Assembly: GCA_963752935.1 (NCBI GenBank)
Contig: CAVWAL010000020.1
Span: 310,001-374,000 of the forward strand
DNA length: 64,000 nt
Reading direction: 5' to 3'
Origin: RI-153 sp963752935
Lineage (GTDB): Bacteria; Chloroflexota; Anaerolineae; Caldilineales; Caldilineaceae
The translations under genes and the position numbers were made by a program. Each line of letters opens with the position of its first letter. Position 1 is the stretch's first letter. A model generated the notes under the pieces. That model worked only from the letters and a program-made list of their open reading frames with translations. It did no database searches and was not told where the DNA came from. Shown here piece by piece: positions 36,727 to 46,600 of this stretch.

Positions 36727-38010
36727 TCACGCCGCGCCCGTCAACGCCTGCCACAGCAACCCGGGGTCGCGCCCTGCGGAAAGGACCAATGACGATCTCA
36801 CGCGATTGGGCGCTTTGCCGAAGAGGTTGAGCATCGTCAGCGACAGCTCCGGCGTAGACAGGGTATTGGAGAGGTAGCCCGCCCATTGGCGGTGGGGCAG
36901 CGAAAAAAAGGTGCTGAAGAAGTCGTGCAATTGGCGTTCATCAAAGCGCATGATGCATTCGAGGCCGAAGAGGTAGAGATTGCGCTTGCGGATGGCATCG
37001 TTCGACCACAAAGCCGACCAGCCCGCCCGCGCCGGGTGGGCATCTCCGCGATCGAGGATCTTGGTGATTGCCACCGCCAGGCCGGGAGCGCGCTTCAACG
37101 CCGTGCCGACCTGGAAGCCTGAGGCAGGATGGACGAGGCTGGCGGCGCCGCCAAAGCCGAGGACCGGCTGCGTCAGATCCGGCAGAGGAAGGTTCATCGG
37201 AAAGAGACACTTTTCAATGTGATGCTCTTCCACGAGGACGATCCCGCGCCGAGACAAGCGTCTGATCAGGCGATCTTTGAGCAGTTCCAAAGAGACCGCG
37301 GGCACGTTGGCCAGGGACGTTTCTTCGACGAAGTAGACGTCGTCGCCCAGATCCATGGCGTAGAGGAAGGTGGCCGGCTGGGTTCGCCGTTCCTCGTCGC
37401 TGAGATGATCGGCGCGGTAGTCCATCAGCACCAGTTGACCGGCGCGCACCGGCGGTGCCGAAAAACGCCCCACGATGCCATAGGCGGCCTGATAGGCGAT
37501 ATCGGGTTTGGGGGGGCGGCGCACCAGCGCAGGGAAGTGTCCGCTGGCGTCGACGACGAGCCGCGCCGAGATCGCGGCAGCGTCTTGCCTGGTGACGGTT
37601 GAATGGGTGGGGAAGTGTTCAATCTCTGCCGCCGCTCCCCTCTGCCACGTCATCCCTCCCCGTTCGCACTGCCCCAACAGAGAGGACTGCAACTTCTGAT
37701 TGTCGAAGAGGGCATAGATGCGATCCAGCCGGATCTCTGGGCCGTGCATGTAAGCCGAGCAATCCGTCCAGCGCGGGCCAAGTACATCGACCTCACCGAC
37801 CTGGTCGACACCGACCTGGTCGACACCGACCTGGTCGACACCGACCCAGTCCACGTCGGCGAGTTCGTCGACCCAGATCCCGTAGGTGTTGACCCACGGC
37901 GCCCACGGATCAGCGGGGGTAAGGCCTGCGACACGCAGACCGGCGCGGTTGAGCGCTGCGGCCAAAGCCGTCCCCGCCGGGCCGGAACCAATCACCAAAA
38001 CATCGTGCAT
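36727..38010 (-). CDS. Lycopene cyclase family protein (CrtL-like)
   Basis: 427 residues. Flavoprotein dinucleotide fold at the N-terminus (VLVIGSGPAGTALAAAL), NTYGIWVDEL as in lycopene beta-cyclases, then VVDASGHFP and DVYFVEETSLANVPAVS, the FxEETSL motif essential in CrtL/CrtY cyclases, and GFGGAASLVHPASGFQVGTAL. Lycopene cyclisation gives beta- or gamma-carotene at the membrane. Residues ~57-71 are three VGVDQ repeats, encoded by three identical 15 bp units, an insertion unusual for the family. The start overlaps the RraA-like stop by one base (TAATG), so translation is coupled. No other carotenoid genes are in the window. Confidence 0.85.
   Translation of the reverse strand: MHDVLVIGSGPAGTALAAALNRAGLRVAGLTPADPWAPWVNTYGIWVDELADVDWVGVDQVGVDQVGVDQVGEVDVLGPRWTDCSAYMHGPEIRLDRIYALFDNQKLQSSLLGQCERGGMTWQRGAAAEIEHFPTHSTVTRQDAAAISARLVVDASGHFPALVRRPPKPDIAYQAAYGIVGRFSAPPVRAGQLVLMDYRADHLSDEERRTQPATFLYAMDLGDDVYFVEETSLANVPAVSLELLKDRLIRRLSRRGIVLVEEHHIEKCLFPMNLPLPDLTQPVLGFGGAASLVHPASGFQVGTALKRAPGLAVAITKILDRGDAHPARAGWSALWSNDAIRKRNLYLFGLECIMRFDERQLHDFFSTFFSLPHRQWAGYLSNTLSTPELSLTMLNLFGKAPNRVRSSLVLSAGRDPGLLWQALTGAA
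37801..37845. repeat. Three perfect 15 bp tandem repeats inside the lycopene cyclase gene
   Basis: CTGGTCGACACCGAC three times, then a degenerate fourth unit; 15 bp keeps the frame and encodes VGVDQ on the minus strand. Confidence 0.9.
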
Positions 38011-38681
38011 TACAGAACTCCATACTTATCGTAGACCTCACGTAACGACTTCCCCGCCAACAGCTCGGCGCGGGTGGCATTCTCCGCCGTCACCTTCTTC
38101 TGCGCCAACGAGAAGATCTCCGCTTCTACGGCCTGCGGAACGACCACGACGCCATCGAAGTCCGCCACAATCAGATCCCCGTGATTCACCAGCACATCCC
38201 CGCAGCGGATGGGCACATCAATGGCCATCACCCGCGCCCGTCCTTTGGAATCGAGGGGGCGGATGCCGGTGTAGTAGATGGGGAAGCCCATCTCGATGAT
38301 CTTGACCGTGTCGCGGATCTGGCTGTCGCAGACGCAGCCCACGCAGCCGTTGCGCCTGGCAATCGTGGACATGAGTTCGCCCCACGGCGCATTCGTTCCG
38401 CTGTGATCGGTGGAATGGACGACGACATCACCGGGTTTGAGGTCGTCGATGAGGTCGATCTCCAGCCCGTAGGGATCTTCTTCCACAATATAGTCGGTTT
38501 CCATCCAGCGTACTGTACGGGCGCGTCCCACAAAGCCGCAGGCGCGCATGTCGGGCAGCAACGGACGCAGCCGGTGGTGCATGGCCTGATTGCGATAGCC
38601 GAGATCGTCGAGCATATCACAGATGGCGGCGACGTAGAGATTGTCCTGGATGAAGGTGCGTAGTTGGTCGTCGGTGGACAT
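38010..38681 (-). CDS. RraA-like protein (demethylmenaquinone methyltransferase/aldolase family)
   Basis: 223 residues from the ATG at 38681 (MSTDDQLRTF), chosen because GAGGAG lies about 8 bases upstream; the longer frame adds a 33-residue unconserved stretch. Seen: NAPWGELMSTIARRNGCVG, CVCDSQIRDT (R-D pair of the HMG/CHA aldolase active site) and GDLIVADFDGVVVVP. Members are pyruvate-type aldolases, dehydratases or RNase E regulators. In this context, next to an enolase-superfamily enzyme and an amidohydrolase, a catabolic aldolase or decarboxylase role is more likely than RNase regulation. Confidence 0.85.
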   Translation of the reverse strand: MSTDDQLRTFIQDNLYVAAICDMLDDLGYRNQAMHHRLRPLLPDMRACGFVGRARTVRWMETDYIVEEDPYGLEIDLIDDLKPGDVVVHSTDHSGTNAPWGELMSTIARRNGCVGCVCDSQIRDTVKIIEMGFPIYYTGIRPLDSKGRARVMAIDVPIRCGDVLVNHGDLIVADFDGVVVVPQAVEAEIFSLAQKKVTAENATRAELLAGKSLREVYDKYGVL

Positions 38682-38793
38682 AGTGGGTCTCCTCACTGGT
38701 AGGTTCGAAACGGAAGCTTTCGCCGCAGAGTTTTTGTGTCGGCTGTCGGTCGCTGTACAGGCGCGACGCACCGTCATCACTGCGTTTGTTAAC

Positions 38794-39963
38794 TTAGAGC
38801 ACGCGGTACCGCGTCACCACCTCTTCGTCCACGGTGACGCCGAGGCCAGGACCCGTAGGCACAGGCACGTATCCATCTTTCATGCGAATGGGTTCGTGGC
38901 AGAGCTGGTTGAGCAGCGATGCCGATGAGACATTGTACTCCAAATAAAGGGAATCCATGAGGTAGGCGTTAAGGTGGAGCGAGGCGGCTTTGAGCAGATC
39001 CGTGAGCCAGGCATGGGGGACACAGTTGATCTGTCGTCGGGTACACAGATCGGCAATTTGACGGCCCACGCTGATACCGCCGCAGCGCGAAAGATCGGGC
39101 TGCAGCGTCTCCACACCGCCATCGATGGCGAGGCGCTCGAAGGCTTCGTAGCCCGCCAGTTGTTCACCGGCGGCAATGCGCAAGGAGGTGGTCTGTGCGG
39201 CGACGGTTGCGTAGCCGTCGAAGTTGTCGGGGTGGAGAAAGTCTTCGAGCCAGAAGACGTCGAGTTCTTCCAGGGCGTGGACGAGCTTGATCCAATCGCG
39301 CAGCGCCCGCGGACGAAACGGATCGGCGTAGGTGATGCCATACCAGCCGCCGTCGACCATCAGATCGATGTCTGCACCGGCTTCGGCACGGGCCGCTTTG
39401 ACGAGCGCAATGTCTAGATCGAGATCATGGCCGAAAGCGCCCCAGCCGAACTTGATGGCGCGGAAGCCGTGTTCCAGATAACCGGCGGTGGCGGCGCGCA
39501 TGGCGTCGGGTGTAGGGCGGAAGGTGGTGGAGGCATACACCTTTACCTTTTCACGGTAGCGAGCGCCCAGCAGCGCACAGATCGACTGTCCGCAGGCTTT
39601 GCCGGCAATGTCCCACAGGGCGATGTCGGCGCCTGAGATCATCTGCATCCCGGCGCCGTGGCGGCCGTAGTAGGCGAGAAAGCGCTGCATCTTCTGCCAC
39701 AGCCGTTCGCGCTGCATGGGATCTTCCCCAACCAATGCTGCGCGCAGAGACTCGAAGCCGATCTGCCCGCCTGAGGGCGCGTCTACGATGGCCTTGCCCA
39801 CGTGCGGCTGCGTCTCGATATCGGCCCAGCCCGTGATCCCCTCGTCGGTGCTGATTTTAAGCAACGACACAAACCGTACGCCGTGGGCCTCCGCCGCCTG
39901 CGCTGGATCGCTGTAGTTTTTCCCCGTATCCAACACCATGGCTTCGACATCGGTGATTTTCAT
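38794..39963 (-). CDS. Mandelate racemase/muconate lactonizing enzyme family protein
   Basis: 389 residues, full length for the enolase superfamily. N-terminal capping domain ~1-125; TIM-barrel metal ligands Asp in LMVDGGW (~204), Glu in WLEDF (~241) and Glu in AAGEQL (~267). General acid/base candidates are Lys in AIKFGWG, where the KxK second Lys is Gly, and His in VPHAWL (~316). Members dehydrate sugar acids or racemise/lactonise carboxylates after alpha-proton abstraction. The start overlaps the amidohydrolase stop by four bases. Substrate unassigned. Confidence 0.9.
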   Translation of the reverse strand: MKITDVEAMVLDTGKNYSDPAQAAEAHGVRFVSLLKISTDEGITGWADIETQPHVGKAIVDAPSGGQIGFESLRAALVGEDPMQRERLWQKMQRFLAYYGRHGAGMQMISGADIALWDIAGKACGQSICALLGARYREKVKVYASTTFRPTPDAMRAATAGYLEHGFRAIKFGWGAFGHDLDLDIALVKAARAEAGADIDLMVDGGWYGITYADPFRPRALRDWIKLVHALEELDVFWLEDFLHPDNFDGYATVAAQTTSLRIAAGEQLAGYEAFERLAIDGGVETLQPDLSRCGGISVGRQIADLCTRRQINCVPHAWLTDLLKAASLHLNAYLMDSLYLEYNVSSASLLNQLCHEPIRMKDGYVPVPTGPGLGVTVDEEVVTRYRVL

Positions 39964-40802
39964 GGATGGATTCCGAGCAGGTTCAAGCCATCACGGTGGA
40001 GGATGCCATCGATGGTTTCGGAACGCACGCGGGGCAGTCCGCTGTCGGCGATGACGGCGTTGGCGTTGCGCAGGCCGTCGATGGACTCCTGTCCTTTGGC
40101 GAAGGGGTAATCGGTACCGAAGAGCAGCTTGGCGGTGACGTGGTATTCCTGCGCGCTGATCAGCATGTTGTAGAACTGCCATGGGCGGTAAAAGAGGGCC
40201 GAAATGTCGGCGTACACATGCGCATGTTTGCGGATCACCACCAGGCACTCGTCGGTGAAGGGATGGCCCACGTGGGCGAGGACCATGCGTAGCCCGGGGT
40301 AGCGGATGGCGACCTCATCAAACAGCCAGGGCCGGGTGAAGGCCAGCGGCGCGGCGGCGTTGAAGGTGGTGCCGCTGTGAAAGAGGATAGGCAGGCCGTT
40401 CTCCTGGCAGTAGGCGTAGATGGGGAAGCAGCGCTTGTCGCGTGGATCGAAACCGGCGTACATCGGCACCATCTTGACGCCCACCAGCCCCAGATCCTCG
40501 ACCGCATGGCGTAGCTCGGCCAATGAACCGTCCTGGGTGGGGTCCACGCAGGCGAAGCCCACCAGTTTCTGCGGCGCGCGCGCAACGAAATCAGCCACAT
40601 AGTCGTCGGGCACCCAGTAGCCGGTCAAGCGCGCCTTCAGGCCGAAGACCACCGTCCTCTCGAACGCTGCATTGTCGGCCATAAAGCGCTCAAAATCCAC
40701 CGTCAGATCCATCGGCGCGCCCCGTGAGCGATCCGCCTCCGCCCGCGTCGCCGCCGCAATATGCACGTCCGGATCCCAGGCGTGGGCATGAATGTTTTGC
40801 AT
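39960..40802 (-). CDS. Amidohydrolase-2 family metal-dependent hydrolase
   Basis: 280 residues of TIM-barrel type. Metal-binding HxH at the N-terminus (NIHAHAWDP), further His in LFHSGTTF and VLAHVGHPF, and the catalytic Asp in LLFGTDYPF. Related enzymes decarboxylate or hydrolyse lactones and aromatic acids (ACMSD, LigI, 4-sulfomuconolactonase). It is the first gene of the minus-strand unit amidohydrolase - enolase-superfamily - RraA-like - lycopene cyclase. Lactone or sugar-acid hydrolysis is a reasonable guess from its partners. Confidence 0.88.
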   Translation of the reverse strand: MQNIHAHAWDPDVHIAAATRAEADRSRGAPMDLTVDFERFMADNAAFERTVVFGLKARLTGYWVPDDYVADFVARAPQKLVGFACVDPTQDGSLAELRHAVEDLGLVGVKMVPMYAGFDPRDKRCFPIYAYCQENGLPILFHSGTTFNAAAPLAFTRPWLFDEVAIRYPGLRMVLAHVGHPFTDECLVVIRKHAHVYADISALFYRPWQFYNMLISAQEYHVTAKLLFGTDYPFAKGQESIDGLRNANAVIADSGLPRVRSETIDGILHRDGLNLLGIHP

Positions 40803-41031
40803 GAGTATGTCCTTTAAAGTTGGCGTCTCTGCTCTTGAAGATGATGAGATGATGAATAGGCGACCGTTATCCTATTCCCTCTTCTCTTGGAACTCTGTTT
40901 GCAAACAAAGATGATGAGATGATGGGATGATGATCGTCGAGATCCATCATCTCATCATCCCGTCATCCCGTCATCTCATTGTCCCGCCATCACTCCCCCT
41001 TCACCCCTTCACCCCTTCCGCCCTTCCGCCC

Positions 41032-41739
41032 TCACGGCAACACCGAATACCCCTTCACCGCCCCCCGCGCCTGCATCGGCGTAAACGCCTCTGCGTATTC
41101 GCAGCCCACCTGTTCCCCGCGGTAGGCTTCGAGACGGGTGCAGAGACGCTCGAAGCCCGCGCCCAACGCCAGGAAGAGTGCCTCGTCCTGGGATGCGTGG
41201 TGTTTGAGCAGCGAAACCTTCTGGGCATGATAGGCGGAGATGTCGACAAAATGGGTGGCAGGAAAGGTGAACGGTCCTAACGGTTCCACGAGGAAGACTG
41301 CCGGAGACGCGGCCAGCGGCGCCGACGCCGTTTCGATCACGGGCAGCGCCGCCTGCATGGCGCAATGACGGACCAGCGCATTTACCGTCACATGATCGGC
41401 GTTGTAGTCCTCGTGGTAGTGGGTAAAGATCACGTCGGCGTGGGTACGACGAATGGCCTCGATCAACGCCAGCCGCACCTTGGGCGTGTCATACAGAAAC
41501 TCATCGGGCTCGCCCATGTTCACAAAGTCGGCGCCAATCGCGGTGCAGAGCGAGCTCATCTCAGCGTGGCGGATAGCGGCGGCCTCTTCTCGCGCAATCG
41601 ACGGATTTTGCACAAAGCCCAGTGAGCCGTCGGTCACTGTGATGAAGGCCAGGGCATCGCCCCGCTCACGACACTTGAGCATCGTCCCCAGGCAGCGCAT
41701 TTCGTCGTCCTGGTGGGCCATGATAGATACGATGTGCAT
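41032..41739 (-). CDS. PIG-L family deacetylase
   Basis: 235 residues. Zinc-binding AHQDDE (a variant of AHPDDE, residues ~8-13) and FTHYHEDYNADHVTV (second His site) define the LmbE/PIG-L fold, which removes N-acetyl groups from sugars such as GlcNAc-inositol. Upstream (40803-41031 side, 3' end) is low-complexity CAT/TCATC sequence. The same-strand neighbour cluster handles small acids, so a glycoside or amino-sugar substrate is possible. A degenerate copy of its N-terminal region lies at 42585-42665. Confidence 0.92.
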   Translation of the reverse strand: MHIVSIMAHQDDEMRCLGTMLKCRERGDALAFITVTDGSLGFVQNPSIAREEAAAIRHAEMSSLCTAIGADFVNMGEPDEFLYDTPKVRLALIEAIRRTHADVIFTHYHEDYNADHVTVNALVRHCAMQAALPVIETASAPLAASPAVFLVEPLGPFTFPATHFVDISAYHAQKVSLLKHHASQDEALFLALGAGFERLCTRLEAYRGEQVGCEYAEAFTPMQARGAVKGYSVLP

Positions 41740-41849
41740 GTGGATAGTCCTTGGGTGCAGTCTGTAGCGTCTGTCGCGACCAATACACCGCGAACTGGCG
41801 AAAGTGTCAAGTGCGCCGATCGGCGCACACGATCCCTTTACGTAGAAAG

Positions 41850-41886
41850 AGGCCCGCCGTTGGCAACTGTTGCCAACGGCGGGCCT
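41850..41886. terminator. Hairpin terminator after the SET-domain gene
   Basis: A perfect 17 bp GC-rich stem (GGCCCGCCGTTGGCAAC, T centre) extended by an A-T pair and by flanking GAAAGAG/CTCTTTC. It lies about 100 bases after the SET-domain stop on the minus strand. Confidence 0.7.
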
Positions 41887-41989
41887 TCCTCTTTCATCTT
41901 CCGTCGAACACTTAACCAGAGCAGGGATGAAACCACGAGCGGCAACCGCCTGTACGCGACGGGCTGCAGGCGCAACGCCGGGCTACGCA

Positions 41990-42460
41990 TCACGCGGGAT
42001 CCATCACGCACAGTTCGTTATACAGGGAACGGATATAATCCGAAACACCCATCGAAATCAGAGCTGCCTGTTCGGCAGGCGATAGCTCAAGAAATCCCAT
42101 GCTTCTCCCTGCGCAATTGGCCTCTCCACACGCGCACGCCGTTACGGCCATGGAGATCGACTCGGTCATCCCATAGTGGTAGGTAAGTTCGGTGCCGACC
42201 GGCATGTCGATCAAAGCGTAGAAATCAAATGCGTCATATTCGTTTGATTTGACGCCCATGTTGGGGCTGCAACTGTGAGAAAAGACCTTTGAGGGGTCAT
42301 CGAGGTAGACGTGTCTACCTGGGGACAATTCGCTGCTGGCCCAATTTCGATCAGGCGATTCGCTGAGGATGCGCCCTGAATGGATCAGTTGGCCTTTGCC
42401 AATGTCCTGTGTTGCAACAACGATCCGTCCCTTAACCGCGTGTGGAATAATACTGTACAC
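41990..42460 (-). CDS. SET-domain protein
   Basis: 156 residues from a GTG at 42460 (VYSIIPHAVKGRIVVA), preceded by AAGG; the longer frame reads into a PIG-L remnant. SET motifs: GKGQLIHSG near the start, VFSHSCSPNMGV (SAM-binding NHSCxPN type), ELTYHYGM (LTxDY type, with His for Asp) and the post-SET zinc cluster CACGEANCAG. SET proteins are SAM-dependent lysine methyltransferases. Bacterial examples are scattered and often transferred horizontally. The His replacement could alter activity. Target unknown. Confidence 0.8.
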   Translation of the reverse strand: MYSIIPHAVKGRIVVATQDIGKGQLIHSGRILSESPDRNWASSELSPGRHVYLDDPSKVFSHSCSPNMGVKSNEYDAFDFYALIDMPVGTELTYHYGMTESISMAVTACACGEANCAGRSMGFLELSPAEQAALISMGVSDYIRSLYNELCVMDPA

Positions 42461-42584
42461 CCTTGTCGTCCTTGTTGAAATCAATCGGTGGATAACGCAC
42501 TGAAACAGCCGGGCAAGTAGAATGGCCGGCTTCTTAATTATATTGCATAGCCGAAGACAATGAGCAATACGTGAGGTCGTATGA

Positions 42585-42665
42585 TGTCGAGCTTCTTCTC
42601 CTTGAATCGACGAATTCTGTACAAGCCCCAGTGCGCCGACGGCCAGTGTGATGAAGGCCACTGAT
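42585..42665 (-). pseudogene. Remnant of a PIG-L deacetylase gene
   Basis: The minus strand reads VAFITLAVGALGLVQNSSI, matching LAFITVTDGSLGFVQNPSI of the intact PIG-L protein at 41032-41739. DNA agreement is also clear (for example CAGTGTGATGAAGGCCA against CACTGTGATGAAGGCCA). Only this fragment is recognisable. Confidence 0.75.
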
Positions 42666-43215
42666 TGCCTAGAAAAGGGACAAGATTCCGATGGCAGAGC
42701 TCCTGCTCCAAACGCTCTATGCTTTCCTGATGTCGGGGGAGAAGTTCCTCGATTCGGTTGGTCGTGCAGTTGCCAACACGCAACCACACCACCTGCGGCG
42801 GGAATCAAGTTCGCATGTAGTGTGCTCAGCTCAACCAAAGAGTCGCGCATGCTTTGGTGACGACGGCAAAACCATGTTCAGCGCGACATAGGCCCAAACT
42901 TCCAGGTCATGCGCCTGATCCAATGCCAGGAGGCGACACATGGCTTGAAGCCCGGAAATAGCATAAAGCCGCTAATCGTTGAACATTTGTAAAAAAGACA
43001 AACAACATGGGAGCGCTCAAGGAAAGAGTTTAGAAATGTTAAAAAGGATATAAACTGAACGCGGGTCAGATGTAGACGGAAAGCGAAAAAATTGACTAGA
43101 GATAAAGAAGACAAGCTTTGTCTAACATGGATTAGAGCTCCTTCTACACCTTACGCTCAGGATGGCTGCACGTAAGAAGGTGGGGGGAAGAGTAGGTTCT
43201 GGTCAAACAGCAATT
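42666..43215. other. AT-rich intergenic region
   Basis: 550 bases, visibly richer in A/T than its neighbours, especially 42950-43140. No ORF resembles a known protein. It may include traces of the degraded PIG-L gene and an unidentified partner lost from the DUF433 gene downstream side. Confidence 0.4.
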
Positions 43216-43434
43216 TCATGCGGCCAGGGTGCGTCCTTCGCGCTCAGCCACAAAACTCAATGCAGCCAGGACGTCATCTCGGGTCAGGTAAGGAAAATCA
43301 TCCAGGATCTCTTCGGTTGTCATGCCGGCTGCCAAATAGGATAGGACATCATAGACGGTAATACGCATGCCTCGAATGCACGGCTTGCCACCGCGCTTGC
43401 CTGACTCAATCGTAATGATGTTTTTGTAGTTCAT
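43216..43434 (-). CDS. DUF433 (VapB-like) antitoxin-type protein
   Basis: 72 residues typical of DUF433: ITIESGKRGGKPCIRGMRIT, VYDVLSYLAAGMTTEEILDD and FPYLTRDDVLAALSF, a winged-helix-like fold. It normally precedes a DUF5615 PIN-like toxin gene by a few bases. Here the ~300 bases downstream (towards 42900) contain no such gene, so it is an orphan. ATG at 43434 with AAAGG upstream. Confidence 0.9.
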   Translation of the reverse strand: MNYKNIITIESGKRGGKPCIRGMRITVYDVLSYLAAGMTTEEILDDFPYLTRDDVLAALSFVAEREGRTLAA

Positions 43435-43694
43435 GAGAATGCCTTTTCTTCAGCCCCTGATCAAAGAACGGGCAACTGACTGCATGGGCGTGACTGTTGT
43501 GGAGAACACTATACGTGTACGACCAGTTTGAGTCAACTGAGGTACACAACCCAACAGCTCATCTCAAAAGTTGCGAAAACGGCCCATTTTCGGTTGTAAA
43601 TCGTCTGGCGACCTGGGCCTCGCTCTCAAATCTGAAGTACACCCCGATCGCGTTCACCTTTGCCAATGATCCGCCGACAGCCGATAATGGACGT

Positions 43695-46600
43695 ATGGAT
43701 GAACGACCGTTTACCCATCTGCATGTCCACTCGTACTTTTCGTTGCTGGGCGCCACACCGCACGTGGACGATCTGGCCGCCCGCGCCGCTGCGGACGGCC
43801 TCACGGCGCTGGCGCTCACCGACAGCCATGCCCTCTACGGCGCGGTCTCGTTTGCCCGCGCCTGCCATGCAGAGGACGTGCAGCCGATCCTCGGTATGAC
43901 GGCTATGGTGCAGCCACCTGCCGACCTGCTCAACGTGGACAAACCCGATCAACTGGTGCTGTTGGCCACCGGCCCCGCCGGCTACCGTTCGCTCTGTCGT
44001 CTCTCGTCCGCGATTCAGAACCACCCCGACCGCGAGGAAAGGCTTGCACGTGGCCTGACCTGGGACGATCTACGCAGCAACCACGCCGGTCTGCTCTGCC
44101 TCAGCGGTGGGCGCCAGGGTTGGTTCGCTCACCTGTTGCGCAACGGTCAGGACGCGCTGGCCCTGCGTCTGGCCGGGCGCCTCGCCGGTCTCTTCGGCGA
44201 AGAACAGACTTTCCTCGCCCTGGAAATTCACAGCGCCGCCGATCACGCCGTCGCCCACGGCAGCATGCAGATTGGTCGTCGATTGGGCCTGCCTTGTGTG
44301 GCCGTGCAGCCCGTCTACACCCTGCTGCCCGAAGAACGCCATCGCCTGCGCCTGCTCAGCGCCATCCACCACGGCTGCCGGCTCGAGGAGGTTCCCCGCC
44401 ACGTCCTGCCCGACGGCGGCGACCCCGCTGTAGATGTGCACTGGCTCTCTCCCGACCAGATGGCGACGCGCTTCGAACAATTCCCCGCGGCGCTGGCCCA
44501 GATCGCCGAGATCGTGGCGCGCTGTGGCCCTTGCCTTCCAGATGGCCGCCCCATCTGGCCCAACATTCTGCCCGAAACCGACGAAGCCATAGCGGACGCC
44601 GCCGATTCCACCGTCGCCGGCCACAGCGATCGCACAGCAACGCCGATCGCGGCGCTCGCACACCATCACCTCGCCGCCGCTGCCCACAGCGGCCTCACCC
44701 AACGCTATCCCAACGCGTCCACCCTGCATGCCCGTCTCGACCACGAACTCGACGCCATCGCCGTCCACGGCTACGCGCCGCTCTTTCTGCTGGTGGCCGA
44801 TATCGTGTCGTATGCACGCCAACGTGAGATCCCCGTGAGCACGCGCGGCAGCGTGGCCAATTCGCTGGTGGCTTACTGCCTGGGCATCACCGACGTGGAC
44901 CCCGTCGAGCACGATCTGCTCTTTGAGCGTTTCTTGAATCCGGCGCGGCGCGACCTGCCCGACATCGACCTTGACTTCTGCTCGCGCCGCCGTGACGAAG
45001 TCCTCGCCTATGTGCGCCAACGCTACGGCGCGGATCACGTGGCCCTGGTCGCCACCGTCAACACCTTCCAGCCCAAGTCCGCACTGCGCGAGACGGCCAA
45101 AGCCCACGGACTGAGCGACGCCGAGGCCGGTGTGCTGGCCAAACGGGTGCGCCGCACCTGGCACCCCGACCCGCGTCGCCGCCGCCAGAGTGGGCTCGAC
45201 GACCTGTCGGCCACGCTGGCCGATCCGCTGCAACAGGAGATTGTGCGCCAGGCGCAGGGGCTGGTCGACATGCCCAACCACCTCTCGATCCACCCCGGCG
45301 GTGTGGTGGTGACGCCCGGTCCGCTCACCGACTACATGCCGTTACAGCACACGCCCAAGGGCTTCGCTATTTCGCAGTTTGATCACAACGATGTGGAAAA
45401 GCTGGGGCTGATCAAAGTGGATCTCCTCGGCATCCGCGCCCTCACCGTGCTCAGTGACGCCGTCGCCCTCGTGCGCAAACGCCACGATCCAGACTTCCGC
45501 CTGGCTGCCATCCCCGCAGAGGACGCCGCCACCGCCGCTATCCTTGCCCGCGGCGACACGATCGGCGTCTTCCAGTGTGAGTCCACCGGCGCACAGCGCA
45601 CACTGCGTCAACTCAAGGCCGGCAACGCCGTGGATCTGGCGGTGGCCAATGCCTTCTTCAAACCCGGCCCCGCCACCGGCGGCATGGCCGACGCCTTTGT
45701 GCGCCGTTACCGTGGCGAGGCGACGGTCTCTTATTTGCATCCGTCTTTAGAGCCGATTTTGCAGCGGACGAAGGGCGTGTTGCTCTTTCAGGAGCAGATT
45801 CTGCGGCTGGCGACCGAGATTGCAGGGCTCTCGTGGGGCGAGGCCGAGCACCTGCGTCGCGGCATGAGCAAATTCCGCCCCGACGAAATGGAAAACCTGC
45901 GCGAACGCTTCGTGGCCGGCTGCTGCCGCCAGGATGGCCCCGGCTTGAGCGAGGCGCAGGCCAGGACGCTGTATGAACAGGTAGCGGCCTTCGCCGGTTA
46001 CGGCTTCAACCAGGGGCACGCCACCGCCTACGCCGCCGTCTCGTTCCGCTCTGCCTACCTGCGCGCCCACTACCCCGCCGAATTCCTCTGTGCCCGTCTG
46101 GCCGACTGGGGCGGCTTCCACCACCAGGCCGTCTACATCGCCGAAGCGCAGCGGTTGGGGATCCCTGTGTATCCACCGCACGTCAATTTCAGCGAACGCA
46201 AGTTCGCGTTGGGGGCACGCCAATCTTTCGGCAATGGGACAGGTGTAGATCAGAATTTCGAGCGATCCTCTGCTCCCTGCCCGCAAGATGTCGACGATCC
46301 TGCGCTGTTTATGGGGTTGGGGCAGGTGCGCGACCTGCGTCGTGAGTCTGTGCGTTCGATCGTGCGTGAGCGCAGGCGCTCGCCTTTTGAGGATTTACGT
46401 GATTTGGTTGCCCGCGTCGATCTCCAGCCCAAGGAAGTGGATCACCTGATCCGCTGTGGCGCCCTGGATGGGCTGGGATCGTCGCGCGCCGCCCTGCTCC
46501 ACGACCAGCAAGAGATCCGCCGCGCCGGCAGCGTGGACCAACTGGGCTTTGGTTTTTTCACCGACGCCGTGGCTGCCGAGTCCCCCGCCGAGCGCATCGC

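Noticed and set aside
37801..37845. CRISPR-like array
   Set aside because: The units are contiguous 15 bp tandem repeats within a coding frame with no spacers. No other spaced direct-repeat array was found in the window.
43497..43694. Upstream extension of the DnaE-like protein
   Set aside because: The 66 extra residues are unlike PHP-domain N-termini; MDERPFTHLHVH is the natural start.
44070..45293. 407-codon minus-strand ORF in the DnaE-like gene
   Set aside because: Shadow of a conserved polymerase core; no start signal or family pattern.
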